Origin: Candidatus Scatomorpha stercoravium | GTDB lineage: Bacteria > Bacillota > Clostridia > Oscillospirales > Oscillospiraceae | DNA: 10,780 nucleotides | Direction: 5' to 3' | Assembly (NCBI GenBank): GCA_018716005.1 | Contig: DVKN01000236.1 | Span: forward strand, 1-10,780 | Shown: one piece after another, positions 1-5,982 of the stretch | Position numbering within the stretch: position 1 is the stretch's first letter | How the letters are laid out: each line of letters starts with the position of its first letter | Made by a program: the position numbers and the translations under genes | Notes under the pieces: model-generated | Told to the model about the DNA's origin: nothing | Seen by the model: only the letters and a program-made list of their open reading frames with translations | Database searches by the model: none

Positions 1-1
1 G

Positions 2-1300
2 TACTACCTCGCCGTCAAGGGCTATCCCGTCACCGTGTTTGAAAAGGGCGAGCGCGTAGGCGGCATGCTCACGCGCGTCATACCGTCCTTCCGCCTCGAG
101 AAGGACGTCGTCGAGGCCGAGATAGACGTCCTGCGCCAGCTGGGCGTGGAGTTCAAGTGCGGCGTCGACGTGGGCAAGGACGTGACGCTCGACGAGCTGC
201 GCAAGGCCGGCTATGAGGCGTTCTATCTCGCCGCCGGCGCGTGGAAAAGCGTCAAGCTCGGCGTCCCCGGAGAGGACAAAGCGGGCGTCTGGGGCGGCAT
301 AGAGTTCCTCACCGCCGTCAACGGCGAGAATAAGCCGTCCGTCGGCAAGAACGTGGCCGTCATCGGCGGCGGCAACACGGCCATGGACGTCGCCCGCGCG
401 GCGCTCCGCCTGGGCGCGGAGAACGTCACCGTGGTCTACCGCCGCGGCCGCGACGAGATGCCCGCCTCCGACGAGGAGATAGCCGAGGCGGAGGCCGAGG
501 GCGTGAAGTTCAAGTTCCTCGCGGCGCCCGCCGAGGTTCTGGGCGGAGACACCGTGACCGGCATAAAGGTGCAGCTCATGCAGCTAGGCGAGCCGGACGA
601 GGGCGGCCGCCGCAGCAGCGTGCCCACCGGCGAGACCGAGGAGCTTGCTGTCGACTGCGTCGTGGCCGCGATCGGCCAGCGCGTAGACCTGGGCGACATG
701 CTCAAGGGAACTGCGGTGCGCTTCACCAAGAAGGGAACCGTGGAGGTCGACAAGATCACTCTCCAGACCGACGAGTCCGATATATTCGCAGGCGGCGACA
801 TAGTCACCGGCCCGCGCTTCGCCATCGATGCCATAGCCGCCGGCAAGGAGGCCAGCATCTCAATACACCGCTTCGTGCACGAGGGTCAGAGCCTGGTCAT
901 CGGCCGTGCGGTCAAGGAGTACCTCTCCATCGACAAGGACGAAGCACGCGTGGCGGTGCGCGGCCTGAATCTCACGGCGCGCCAGAAGGCCGCGAACGCA
1001 GACCCCGCCGAGGCCATCAAGACTTTCCACGATCTGCGCGGCACCTTCACCGAGGAGCAGATGAAGAAGGAGACGGAGCGCTGCCTCGGCTGCGGCGCGG
1101 TCGTGCTCGACGAGTACATGTGCGTCGGCTGCGGTATCTGCACCACCAAGTGCAAGTTTGACGCCATCCACCTGGAGCGCGTGCGCGACGTGGAGGGTCT
1201 GGACTACGACAAGCTTGTCCCCAGCCTCGCCCCGCACGTGATGAAGCGCTACGGCAACATAGCCATAAAGAGCCTCTCGAAGCCCTTCTCGAAGAAATAA
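2..1300 (+). CDS. GltD-like NAD(P)/FAD-dependent oxidoreductase with C-terminal Fe-S cysteines, 5' end missing
   Basis: The frame is open from base 2, and residues before the GTG at 35 already fit the FAD-domain fold (YYLAVKGYPVTVFEKGERVGG). The true start therefore lies upstream, and 432 codons are visible. The family resembles the glutamate synthase small subunit and NfnB-type flavoproteins, which move electrons between NAD(P)H, FAD and Fe-S centres in the cytoplasm. A second nucleotide-binding motif, VAVIGGGNTAMD (around 353-388), is the NAD(P)H site, and the FAD-closing motif IFAGGDIVTGP lies near 785-815. The tail (1082-1153) has six cysteines: CLGCG, then CVGCGICTTKC. The last four could hold one [4Fe-4S] cluster, but lysine follows the final Cys where ferredoxins usually have proline. 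GltD and NfnB carry their cluster cysteines at the N-terminus, so the C-terminal position is a subfamily trait. The electron acceptor and substrate cannot be told from this fragment. A terminator follows the stop directly, so this is the last gene of its transcript. Confidence 0.85.
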   Translation, partial: YYLAVKGYPVTVFEKGERVGGMLTRVIPSFRLEKDVVEAEIDVLRQLGVEFKCGVDVGKDVTLDELRKAGYEAFYLAAGAWKSVKLGVPGEDKAGVWGGIEFLTAVNGENKPSVGKNVAVIGGGNTAMDVARAALRLGAENVTVVYRRGRDEMPASDEEIAEAEAEGVKFKFLAAPAEVLGGDTVTGIKVQLMQLGEPDEGGRRSSVPTGETEELAVDCVVAAIGQRVDLGDMLKGTAVRFTKKGTVEVDKITLQTDESDIFAGGDIVTGPRFAIDAIAAGKEASISIHRFVHEGQSLVIGRAVKEYLSIDKDEARVAVRGLNLTARQKAANADPAEAIKTFHDLRGTFTEEQMKKETERCLGCGAVVLDEYMCVGCGICTTKCKFDAIHLERVRDVEGLDYDKLVPSLAPHVMKRYGNIAIKSLSKPFSKK

Positions 1301-1315
1301 GCAGACATAAAGCCC

Positions 1316-1346
1316 GCCGGGCCGCGTCAAAGCGGCCCGGCTTTTT
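1316..1346 (+). terminator. Rho-independent terminator of the oxidoreductase gene
   Basis: A perfect 10-bp GC stem, GCCGGGCCGC (1316-1325) with GCGGCCCGGC (1332-1341), encloses a 6-base loop and is followed by five T (1342-1346). It begins 15 bases after the oxidoreductase stop. The last T belongs to the stop codon of the convergent microprotein gene. It may also stop minus-strand transcription, but the T-run on that side (CTTTAT) is weak. Confidence 0.9.
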
Positions 1347-1486
1347 CATGCTTCGGCCTCATTCCAGCTGAGGTCGAGGTTTTTTATTCCCGTCTCCGCC
1401 GCGATGTGCATGACGAGCCAGAAAATCCCGTTCAGCGCGGCGGCAATCCCCACGGCTATGGCCGCGGCCTTAATCGCCTTTCTCAT
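1346..1486 (-). CDS. 46-residue single-pass membrane microprotein downstream of degV
   Basis: The protein has 46 residues starting MRKAIKAAAIAVGIAAALN. The start at 1486 is chosen because a perfect GGAGG (complement of 1494-1498) lies 7 bases upstream; a longer reading to 1546 would run back into degV and has no such site. Residues 2-6 hold Arg and two Lys. Residues 7-29 form one hydrophobic stretch rich in Ala, Ile, Phe, Trp and Val, and the tail from residue 30 is polar and acidic (ends WNEAEA). By the positive-inside rule the N-terminus should face the cytoplasm, which is inference. The gene starts 14 bases after the degV stop, so the two are very probably co-transcribed, and it ends against the terminator hairpin. 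I do not recognise a named family. A role with DegV at the membrane is only a guess from position. Confidence 0.6.
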   Translation of the reverse strand: MRKAIKAAAIAVGIAAALNGIFWLVMHIAAETGIKNLDLSWNEAEA

Positions 1487-1500
1487 GCTTCCGCCTCCAG

Positions 1501-2322
1501 TCAATAAGCGAGTATCAGCCCGCGCCGCTCGGCATAATAGCTGCACAGGCCGCGCGTTTCGAGTATATGCACCCGGGCGTCCCGCCAGCGGAGCTCAATC
1601 TTTTCCCTGAGCGTGCGCGCCGCGTCCGGGTTGAAGCAGTGGGATATGCAGACCTCGCCTCCTTCAAAGCCGTTGGAGCCCATGTCCTCGACAAGCGCGG
1701 AGAGCGCCTTGACGGTGCCGCGCAGCCTGCTTTTGACGGCTATCTCGCCCTCCTCGCTCCCTATGCCGATGCCCCAGACGCCCAGCTTATTGGCGACGAA
1801 GCCGGTAAGGCGGCTCATGCGGCCGTTCTTGACCAGGTTTGTGAAGCTCGAGAGCGCGAAAGCCGTGTGCAGGGAGCGGGCATAGGCCGGGAGCGCCTCC
1901 GAGACCGCCGCGAAATCCGCGCCGGAGGATATGAGCTCCCTCGCGCGGCGCACAATGAGCGCGAGCGCGGGGCCTGTGCTGCGGGAATTGATGAGCAGCA
2001 CGCGGCGCCCGGGACAGCGCTCGAGATAAATTTCCCGCGCCGTCGCCGCGCTCGCGTAGCTGCCGGACAGCCTCTGCGAGATGGTGACGGCTATCACGTT
2101 CTCCGCCAGCTCGAAGAGCTCGAGCCAGACGCCCGGGGAGGGGCAGGATGTGTGGCTCGCCTCCGGGCAGCTCTCCATGTCGGAGAGCATCTCCTCCGTG
2201 TCCAGGAGCTCGTCGTCTACATAGTCCCGGGCGCCGACGCTTATCACGAACGGCGCCTTCGCGACGGGGCCCTCCGCCGGCAGGTCGCAGCTCGAGTCTG
2301 CGGCTATCAGCCATTTATCCAT
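1501..2322 (-). CDS. degV: DegV-family (FakB-like) fatty-acid-binding protein
   Basis: The protein has 273 residues, close to the usual 280. DegV/FakB proteins are soluble carriers that hold a fatty acid while the kinase FakA phosphorylates it, feeding exogenous fatty acids to phospholipid synthesis; that is family knowledge. Visible family motifs are ADSSCDLP (8-15), TSCPSPG (58-64), ISQRLSGSYASA (81-92, the acyl-carboxylate loop), a KNGRMSR version of the GGR motif (165-171) and ISHCFNPDAA (226-235). The C-terminus reads TRGLCSYYAERRG instead of the HxGPG usual near the end of DegV proteins, which marks a subtype. ATG at 2322 is chosen because AAGG (complement of 2331-2334) sits 8 bases upstream and the motifs begin at once; an extension to 2409 would cross the promoter. 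The gene is divergent from a TetR gene and followed by a membrane microprotein. No fakA is in the window. Confidence 0.88.
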   Translation of the reverse strand: MDKWLIAADSSCDLPAEGPVAKAPFVISVGARDYVDDELLDTEEMLSDMESCPEASHTSCPSPGVWLELFELAENVIAVTISQRLSGSYASAATAREIYLERCPGRRVLLINSRSTGPALALIVRRARELISSGADFAAVSEALPAYARSLHTAFALSSFTNLVKNGRMSRLTGFVANKLGVWGIGIGSEEGEIAVKSRLRGTVKALSALVEDMGSNGFEGGEVCISHCFNPDAARTLREKIELRWRDARVHILETRGLCSYYAERRGLILAY

Positions 2323-2366
2323 AGTATCCGCCTTCTTTCTCCGGCCTTGACGCTGCGGCCGGGCTG

Positions 2367-2393
2367 TGGTATCATTGTACCAACATAGTGTTG
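2367..2393. promoter_or_regulatory. Inverted repeats over the degV -10 region, possible operator
   Basis: Two short inverted repeats overlap here. TGGTA (2367-2371) pairs with TACCA (2378-2382) across 6 bases. CAACA (2381-2385) pairs with TGTTG (2389-2393) across 3 bases. Both cover or touch the proposed degV -10 (2382-2387), where a bound repressor would block degV. The divergent TetR protein is the obvious candidate, but the arms are only 5 bp, so the call is tentative. Confidence 0.35.
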
Positions 2394-2409
2394 TAAATTC
2401 CACAGTCAA
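2382..2409 (-). promoter_or_regulatory. Candidate degV promoter
   Basis: On the minus strand TTGACT (complement of 2404-2409) and TATGTT (complement of 2382-2387) are 16 bases apart, matching 5 of 6 and 4 of 6 consensus bases. The start would fall near 2375, giving a leader of about 50 bases before the degV ATG. A TACAAT also occurs at 2374-2379, but it is 24 bases from this -35 and lacks a good partner. Confidence 0.55.
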
Positions 2410-2415
2410 TATAAT
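2410..2415 (+). promoter_or_regulatory. Candidate -10 element for the TetR gene
   Basis: A perfect TATAAT lies at 2410-2415, immediately beside the degV -35 (2404-2409). No good -35 is seen 16-18 bases upstream (AGTGTT or GTGTTG), so the promoter would be weak or activator-assisted. Initiation near 2422 would fall inside the nested palindrome and give a leader of about 80 bases. Confidence 0.5.
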
Positions 2416-2417
2416 TG

Positions 2418-2475
2418 AAAACGCCGTGACGCCGACAGAAACGGCGTTTCTGCCGGATTGGCGTCAGGCGGTTTT
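2418..2475. repeat. 58-base nested inverted repeat between the tetR promoter and tetR
   Basis: The core is a perfect 17-base odd palindrome, CAGAAACGGCGTTTCTG (2436-2452), which extends to 2432-2456 with a single mismatched pair (2435/2453). Around it, 2418-2433 is complementary to 2460-2475 at 13 of 16 positions, including GACGCC against GGCGTC. A competing pairing also exists between AAACGCCGT (2419-2427) and ACGGCGTTT (2441-2449). As DNA the core has the size and symmetry of a TetR-family operator. As RNA the whole stretch could fold into alternative hairpins. It ends 28 bases before the tetR ATG. Confidence 0.6.
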
Positions 2476-2503
2476 GAAAACATTTTGTGAACGGAGGCGG
2501 CCT

Positions 2504-3037
2504 ATGGCTGAAAACAGGCGGGTGCGGATGACGAAGCGGCTCATGAAGGACGCGCTGCTCGAGCTGATGGAGACGAAGCCCTTCGAGAAGATAAAGGTGA
2601 CGGACGTTTGCGCGGCGGCGGATGTGAACCGCTCGACCTTTTACGCCTACTACACGGATACGCTCGCGCTCCTGGGCGAGATTGAGGACGACGCCATCGC
2701 CGCGAGCCCGGTAGCCGCGGAGGGGGAGAGCGGCGGAGAGGGCGGCTTTCTGCGGGATTTGAGCGATTATTTCGAGTTTGTGCGCCAAAATGAGAGGGTT
2801 TTCCGCCTGCTGCTCCTGCGCCGCAGCAGCGAGGAATTCAACCGGCGGCTTATAGACTCCGTCATGGAGCGCTGCCGCCCTCTGGCGGGCGAGGGGGCCG
2901 GGCGCTGGACCTATGTCTTCTGCGTCAGCGGCGTGATAGGGCTGCTGCGCGAGTGGATAAGCGGCGGCTTCAGCCTCACGAGCGGGGAATTCGCCGGGCG
3001 CGTTTTCGCGCTCTGCTCCGCCGCCGCGGGGGCATAA
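2504..3037 (+). CDS. TetR/AcrR-family transcriptional regulator
   Basis: The protein has 177 residues, somewhat short for the family. The N-terminal DNA-binding domain is clear: RMTKRLMKDALLELM (helix 1), PFEKIKVTDVCAAADVNRSTFYAYYTD (about 26-52), with the recognition helix in VNRSTFYAYY. It resembles the DhaS-like branch, whose members often begin with a basic stretch and continue into a short C-terminal ligand or dimer domain. Here that domain runs about 80-177 and is mostly helical and hydrophobic near the end. ATG at 2504 is chosen because GGAGG (2493-2497) is 6 bases upstream; the open frame further up only crosses the promoter. The gene is divergent from degV with a palindrome-rich gap, so autoregulation and control of degV are likely. 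An acyl ligand is possible given degV, but nothing in the sequence proves it. Confidence 0.88.
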   Translation: MAENRRVRMTKRLMKDALLELMETKPFEKIKVTDVCAAADVNRSTFYAYYTDTLALLGEIEDDAIAASPVAAEGESGGEGGFLRDLSDYFEFVRQNERVFRLLLLRRSSEEFNRRLIDSVMERCRPLAGEGAGRWTYVFCVSGVIGLLREWISGGFSLTSGEFAGRVFALCSAAAGA

Positions 3038-3042
3038 ATCTG

Positions 3043-3071
3043 TTGCAAGCGGCGTAATTCTCGTATATAAT
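3043..3071 (+). promoter_or_regulatory. Strong sigma-A-type promoter of the dapF operon
   Basis: TTGCAA (3043-3048) and TATAAT (3066-3071) are separated by exactly 17 bases, matching 5 of 6 and 6 of 6 consensus bases. The start is expected near 3078, leaving a leader of about 44 bases before dapF. No riboswitch-like structure is visible in so short a leader, so a lysine riboswitch is excluded here. Confidence 0.82.
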
Positions 3072-3121
3072 TAACTGTGTATGTGCCCTGAGAGGCATAG
3101 CTTGATGATGGGAGTGATATT

Positions 3122-3961
3122 ATGAAGTTCACAAAGATGCAAGGCTGCGGCAACGACTACGTCTATGTCAACTGCTTCGAGGAAAACCTTCCTCCCGAGG
3201 ATAGGCCGGCCTTCTCCCGCAAGGTCTCCGACCGCCATTTCGGCGCGGGCAGTGACGGGCTCATATGCATCTGCCCTTCGGATAAGGCGGACTTTTTGAT
3301 GGATATGTACAACGCCGACGGCTCCCGGGCCCAGATGTGTGGCAACGGCATACGCTGCGTCGCCAAGTACGTCTACGAGCGCGGCATGACGAAGAAGGAC
3401 GTCATAGACGTCGAGACTGGCGCGGGCGTAAAGACGCTCTGGCTCAACGTCGAGGGCGGAGAGGTCGAGAGCGTGCGCGTCTGCATGGGTTCGCCGGAGT
3501 TCGAGCCCGCGAAGATACCCGTCGAGGCCTCCGGCACGGCCTTCATAGACCAGCCCGTCGAGGTCGGCGGCAATATGTGGAACGTCACGGCCGTCTCCGT
3601 CGGGAACCCGCACGCCGTCGTTTTCGTCGATGACGTGGACTGGCTGGATTTGCCCAACCTCGGGCCCCTCTTCGAGAACCACCCGCTTTTCCCAGAGCGC
3701 GTCAACACCGAGTTCGTGCAGGTGATAGACCGCAATACGCTCAAGATGCGCGTCTGGGAGCGCGGCAGCGGCGAGACGATGGCCTGCGGCACCGGCTCCA
3801 CGGCGGCCCTCGCGGCGGCGGTGGTCAACGGCAGGTGCGAGAACTCCGCGAAGCTCCTCCTGCGCGGCGGCGAGCTGCTCATAGAGTGGGACCGCGACAA
3901 GAACCTCATTTACATGACCGGCCCCGCCGTCACGGTTTACGACGGGGAGCTGAAGATATAA
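3122..3961 (+). CDS. dapF: Diaminopimelate epimerase
   Basis: This cofactor-free enzyme converts LL- to meso-diaminopimelate in the cytoplasm, the last step before the cross-linking residue of peptidoglycan and before lysine. The 279 residues match the usual length. The opening KMQGCGNDYVYVN is the family N-terminal substrate motif. The two catalytic cysteines are both present: Cys73 in MCGNGIRC and Cys222 in ACGTGSTAA. The loop GNPHAVVF (161-168) and the substrate-binding ERGSGET (213-219) are also intact. The two homologous halves of the fold are therefore complete. ATG at 3122 follows GGGAG (3110-3114) by 7 bases. It is first in a five-gene operon, and dapL starts 16 bases after its stop, so its substrate is made by the next gene product. 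Confidence 0.97.
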   Translation: MKFTKMQGCGNDYVYVNCFEENLPPEDRPAFSRKVSDRHFGAGSDGLICICPSDKADFLMDMYNADGSRAQMCGNGIRCVAKYVYERGMTKKDVIDVETGAGVKTLWLNVEGGEVESVRVCMGSPEFEPAKIPVEASGTAFIDQPVEVGGNMWNVTAVSVGNPHAVVFVDDVDWLDLPNLGPLFENHPLFPERVNTEFVQVIDRNTLKMRVWERGSGETMACGTGSTAALAAAVVNGRCENSAKLLLRGGELLIEWDRDKNLIYMTGPAVTVYDGELKI

Positions 3962-3977
3962 GCCTCCGAGGTGCATC

Positions 3978-5189
3978 ATGCTCAAGCTCAACGAAAATTA
4001 CCTGAAGCTGCCCGGCAGCTACCTCTTCGCGGAGATCGCCCGCCGCACTGCGGCCTATTCCGAGGCGAACCCGGATAAGCGCCTCATAAAGCTCGGGATT
4101 GGCGACGTCACGCTGCCCCTGCCCGCCGCCTGCGTGGACGCGCTCAAGCGCGCCGCGGACGAGATGGGGGATAAGGCCACCTTCATGGGCTACGGCCCCT
4201 ACGAGGGCTACGATTTCCTCCGCGAGGCCATCGTGAAGAACGACTACGAGCCCTACGGCGCGAAAATATCCGCCGACGAGCTCTTCGTCTCCGACGGCGC
4301 GAAGTCGGACTGCGGGAACATAGGCGACATCTTCTCCGAGGACTGCGTCGTCGCCGTGTGCGACCCCGTCTATCCCGTGTACATAGACGCGAACGCCATG
4401 GCCGGCAGGGCGGGGGAATACGCGGGGGACAAGTGGACGAACATCGTCTATATGCCCTGCACGGCGGAGAACAATTTCTTCCCGGCCCTCCCGGAGCGCG
4501 TGCCCGACCTCATCTACCTCTGCTTCCCCAATAACCCCACGGGCATGGCCGCGACGAAGGAGCAGCTCAGGCCCTGGGTCGACTACGCAAACGAGCACGG
4601 GAGCGTCATACTCTACGACGCCGCCTACCGCGCGTATATATCCGACCCCGCCCTCCCGCGCAGCATCTACGAGATACCCGGGGCGGAGGAGTGCGCCATA
4701 GAGTTCGGCAGCTTCTCCAAGACCGCGGGCTTCACCGGGACGCGCTGCGGCTGGACGGTCATCCCCCGCGCGCTCAGGCGCGGCGGCGAGAGCCTCTACG
4801 ATATGTGGATGCGCCGCCAGTCCACCAAGTTCAACGGCACGGCCTACGTCATACAGCGCGCCGCCGAGGCGGTGTATTCGCCCGAGGGCCGGGAGCAGGT
4901 GGCCGGGCTCATAGGCTATTACATGAATAACGCCCGCGTCATACGCGAGGGGCTGTCTTCAGCCGGGCTCGAGGTCTACGGCGGGGAGGATTCGCCCTAC
5001 ATCTGGTTCAGGGCCCCGAACGGCCAGGGGAGCTGGGAGTTCTTCGACCGGCTGCTCCATGAGGCCAACGTCGTCACCACGCCCGGCGCGGGCTTCGGCC
5101 CGAGCGGCGAGGGCTTCATCCGGCTCACCGCCTTCGGCGACGCGGAGAACACCCGCGAGGCCGTCGAGCGCGTGAAGGCCATGCTCTGA
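3978..5189 (+). CDS. dapL: LL-diaminopimelate aminotransferase
   Basis: This PLP enzyme makes LL-diaminopimelate from tetrahydrodipicolinate and glutamate in one step, bypassing the succinylated or acetylated intermediates of other lysine routes. The 403 residues match the DapL size (about 410). The family start LNENYLKLPGSYLFAEIARR is present, as are GIGDVTLPLP (40-49), FPNNPTG (183-189, cofactor contact), YDAAY (213-217) and the Schiff-base lysine Lys248 in SFSKTAGFTGTRCGW. A C-terminal FIRLTAFG (380-387) carries the carboxylate-binding Arg382. ATG at 3978 follows GAGG (3968-3971). It lies between dapF and nagB with gaps of 16 and 11 bases. Aspartate-type aminotransferases share the fold, but the GFTGTR and start motifs together with adjacent dapF make DapL the firm call. 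Confidence 0.96.
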   Translation: MLKLNENYLKLPGSYLFAEIARRTAAYSEANPDKRLIKLGIGDVTLPLPAACVDALKRAADEMGDKATFMGYGPYEGYDFLREAIVKNDYEPYGAKISADELFVSDGAKSDCGNIGDIFSEDCVVAVCDPVYPVYIDANAMAGRAGEYAGDKWTNIVYMPCTAENNFFPALPERVPDLIYLCFPNNPTGMAATKEQLRPWVDYANEHGSVILYDAAYRAYISDPALPRSIYEIPGAEECAIEFGSFSKTAGFTGTRCGWTVIPRALRRGGESLYDMWMRRQSTKFNGTAYVIQRAAEAVYSPEGREQVAGLIGYYMNNARVIREGLSSAGLEVYGGEDSPYIWFRAPNGQGSWEFFDRLLHEANVVTTPGAGFGPSGEGFIRLTAFGDAENTREAVERVKAML

Positions 5190-5200
5190 AGGAGGCTGCC

Positions 5201-5923
5201 ATGAAGGTAATAGTCGGGACAAAGGAAGAGGTTGTTTCCCAGGCGGCGCAGCGTTATGTCGACCTGCTCGCGAAAAAGCCGGACGCGGTGCTCGGCCTCG
5301 CGACGGGTTCCACGCCCCTCGGCCTCTACGCCGAGCTCGCGCGGCTGTGCGCGGAGGGGAAGCTCAGCTTCGCGGAGGCGAAGAGCTTCAACCTCGACGA
5401 ATACATCGGCCTCGACGGCACGCATGACCAGAGCTACCGCTATTTCATGGACCGCAATCTCTTCGACCACATCGACATAAAGCGTGAGAACACCCACGTC
5501 CCCTCCGGCTTCGTGAAGGATGACGCCGAGGCGGAGCGCTACGACGCCGAGATAGCGGCCGCGGGCGGGATAGACCTGCAGCTCCTGGGCATAGGGCACA
5601 ACGGGCACATCGGCTTTAACGAGCCGCTCACGCCCTTCACCTCGCTCACCCACATCGTTAAGCTCACCGAGAGCACACGCGAGGCGAACAAGCGCTTCTT
5701 CAAGAGCATAGACGAGGTGCCCACCCACGCCGTCACCATGGGCATACACACGGTGATGCAGTCGAGAAGCATCATCCTCATGGCCTTCGGCGAGGGCAAG
5801 GCGGACATTATCCGCAAGACCGTCATGGGCCGGCCCGAAATCTCCGTCCCCGCGAGCTTATTGCAGCTGCACGAGGACGTGACGCTCTACCTCGACCATG
5901 AGGCGGCGTCCGTCTTAAATTAA
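5201..5923 (+). CDS. nagB: Glucosamine-6-phosphate deaminase
   Basis: The enzyme converts glucosamine-6-phosphate to fructose-6-phosphate and ammonia, reversibly. The 240 residues match the short Gram-positive class (E. coli NagB has 266). Motifs are LATGSTPLGLY (33-43, phosphate loop), FNLDEYIGL (63-71, proton-transfer Asp66) and GIGHNGHIGFNEP (130-142, catalytic His136 and Glu141). Asn134 stands where E. coli has Asp141, as in Bacillus-type enzymes that lack GlcNAc-6-P allostery; the comparison is from family knowledge. AGGAGG (5190-5195) sits 5 bases before the ATG, which begins 11 bases after the dapL stop. No nagA or transporter accompanies it. It is placed before glmM, which uses the same substrate, so it probably balances amino-sugar flux rather than serving a scavenging operon. 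Confidence 0.95.
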   Translation: MKVIVGTKEEVVSQAAQRYVDLLAKKPDAVLGLATGSTPLGLYAELARLCAEGKLSFAEAKSFNLDEYIGLDGTHDQSYRYFMDRNLFDHIDIKRENTHVPSGFVKDDAEAERYDAEIAAAGGIDLQLLGIGHNGHIGFNEPLTPFTSLTHIVKLTESTREANKRFFKSIDEVPTHAVTMGIHTVMQSRSIILMAFGEGKADIIRKTVMGRPEISVPASLLQLHEDVTLYLDHEAASVLN

Positions 5924-5937
5924 AGCTAATCCTGACA

Positions 5938-5958
5938 CGGCCCGCCCTGCGCGGGCCG
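5938..5958 (+). other. GC hairpin between nagB and glmM
   Basis: CGGCCCGC (5938-5945) pairs perfectly with GCGGGCCG (5951-5958) around the 5-base loop CCTGC. No T-run follows, so it is not a standard terminator. It could stabilise an upstream mRNA end, mark a processing point or cause partial attenuation between nagB and glmM. The 59-base gap here is the widest inside the operon. Confidence 0.5.
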
Positions 5959-5972
5959 GAGTTCAGTTATAT

Positions 5973-5977
5973 GGAGG
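5973..5977 (+). promoter_or_regulatory. Ribosome binding site that fixes the glmM start
   Basis: GGAGG lies 5 bases before the ATG at 5983. An in-frame ATG at 5971 overlaps this site and has no Shine-Dalgarno sequence at the right distance, so the 5983 start is preferred. The resulting protein starts MAKYFGTDGF, as is usual for the family. Confidence 0.8.
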
Positions 5978-5982
5978 AAACA

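Noticed and set aside
1567..2388. A 273-codon plus-strand frame opposite degV.
   Set aside because: It has no motif; DegV motifs on the other strand and a good ribosome site there decide the strand.
2418..2475. A small transposable element such as a MITE.
   Set aside because: There is no target-site duplication that I can see and no second copy in the window; an operator or leader structure explains its position better.
3071..3121. A possible lysine riboswitch before dapF.
   Set aside because: The predicted leader is only about 44 bases, far shorter than the roughly 170 bases that class needs, and no such fold is visible.
3071..3991. A 306-codon minus-strand frame opposite dapF.
   Set aside because: It has no recognisable motif and covers the dapF promoter and gene; it is a codon-bias shadow.
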